Virus record (IMG/VR): IMGVR_UViG_3300037245_001426
Span: 1-63,905 of that record
DNA length: 63,905 nt
Origin: a virus
Strand: one strand, 5' to 3'
Part shown: piece by piece, positions 63,201 to 63,905 of the stretch
How positions within the stretch are numbered: position 1 is the stretch's first letter
Layout of the letters: each line of letters starts with the position of its first letter
Made by a program: the position numbers and the translations under genes
The notes under the pieces: model-generated
What the model was told of the DNA's origin: nothing
What the model saw: the letters and a program-made list of their open reading frames with translations, nothing else
Databases searched by the model: none

Positions 63201-63788
63201 AAAATTCTGAAAAAATATTTTTGGTCCAAGAATCCGATAATTTTGGTAGGAACCTAGGACACTTTAATGTTAAAATCAAAGAACCTTGGACACCCGGAAA
63301 CTGGGTCCTAGGACACCCGGAAACTGAGTCCTAGGGTCCCATAAAATTTGAGAATATTTTTGAGAGCGACCTGATTGAGACCAGCATGGACATAGGACAA
63401 TAGGACAATTCGTTCCATCCTACATAGTATAACCCACCCAGGTGGTACCCACCCGGATGATCGGAACCTAGGACCCCTACAACTGGATCACTGCAACCGG
63501 ATTGATTGCGGAATCAATGCTGACCGACACTACAATCGATTGTATCGAGGCCGGTTAGTCGGATAATCGGAGGTTAGAATCCTAGAATCCAGGATAATCG
63601 GCGGTACAATCGTTGCAATATGTCCTAGATTCCAGATTCCTAGGTTATGGTCGCAAGGGTCGCATGGGTAAACCATGTTTCGACGTTTTGGGTCCTACTG
63701 CCAACCCACTTGCGCAAGTGGTCTTGGCGCTGCGCGGTAGGGCAGGCGCTGCGCGGTAGGGCAGGCGGTACTCGGTCAGTAGACGGAG
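63201..63788. other. Right-end non-coding region with CCTAGG-centred repeats
   Basis: No credible gene. GGAACCTAGGAC-like motifs at 63249, 63304, 63328, 63463 and 63636; a 23-bp direct repeat at 63288-63310 and 63311-63333; TTGATTGCGGAATCAA (63502-63517); and a 19-bp tandem repeat at 63726-63744 and 63745-63763. Candidate packaging, terminal or replication site. Confidence 0.6.
63726..63763. repeat. 19-bp tandem direct repeat
   Basis: GGCGCTGCGCGGTAGGGCA occurs twice back to back, then GGCGG. It leads into the GGCA tract and may share its origin by slippage. Confidence 0.7.

Positions 63789-63905
<117 letters not shown>

Noticed and set aside
63018-63257. Plus-strand ORFs across the late promoter
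   Set aside because: Opposite strand to 62613-63119 and run into the promoter motif; no RBS.

Overview
The window is most of a tailed double-stranded DNA phage genome. Evidence for a long-tailed, non-contractile (siphovirus-like) virion is a head-packaging set (terminase large subunit of the GpA family, portal, scaffold, P22-type coat protein), a tail tube protein, a two-frame tail assembly chaperone with a slippery site, a TP901-type tape measure protein and a tail-tip hub; no sheath gene is seen. At about 0.15 nm per residue, the 1164-residue tape measure would give a tail near 175 nm. No integrase, excisionase or CI-like repressor is visible, so a lytic lifestyle is likely. The host cannot be named. 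A good sigma70-type promoter, Shine-Dalgarno sites before most genes, a Tat signal peptide and single-span membrane proteins all fit a bacterial host.

Layout. Positions 1-27.5 kb hold about 70 tightly packed leftward genes, mostly with ATGA, GTGA or TAATG stop/start overlaps. They include many tiny unknown proteins, DNA metabolism (family A DNA polymerase, ATP-dependent ligase, SNF2 helicase, RecB/Cas4-like and VRR nucleases, DnaQ-like exonuclease, metallophosphoesterase), nucleotide metabolism (DeoC, Ndk, Nudix), two ParB-like proteins, a sigma-like factor, a sulfotransferase, a NYN-type RNase and a run of single-span membrane micro-proteins. Positions 27.46-27.86 kb are a divergent control region and possible replication origin. 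Positions 27.86-33.06 kb hold eight rightward genes led by a PrimPol-helicase and including a deoxynucleoside monophosphate kinase and a second DnaQ-like exonuclease. From 63.1 kb leftward to 33.06 kb runs one morphogenesis unit: small-terminase candidate, holin-like protein, secreted protein, Tat-exported papain-like protease, virion decoration proteins, TerL, portal, head genes, coat, connectors, a glycosyltransferase and the tail genes. Positions 63.18-63.9 kb are non-coding and repeat-rich, ending in a GGCA tract that runs off the window. Position 1 lies inside a gene, so both ends are cut points rather than recognised genome ends.

How the parts may work together. Three transcription starts (leftward and rightward from 27.5-27.8 kb, leftward from 63.2 kb) share a bipartite motif, TGAACA-N12-TGTACGTATATTAC. 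Two of them, plus a sigma70-like promoter at 12.1 kb, carry an identical 15-nt leader element exactly 33 nt downstream of the -10 hexamer. This looks like a phage-wide regulatory or antitermination code; the phage also encodes a sigma-like protein. A 12-bp palindrome, GATTYYRRAATC, is scattered at least 16 times through the genome, far above chance, and is a candidate binding site for one of the phage HTH or ParB-like proteins.

The virion genes are unusually modular. Five-bladed-propeller-like arrays and short STVTF repeats are attached to two different tail proteins. A short N-terminal 'WDG' module is shared by three otherwise unrelated decoration or fibre proteins, one carrying a seven-bladed propeller.
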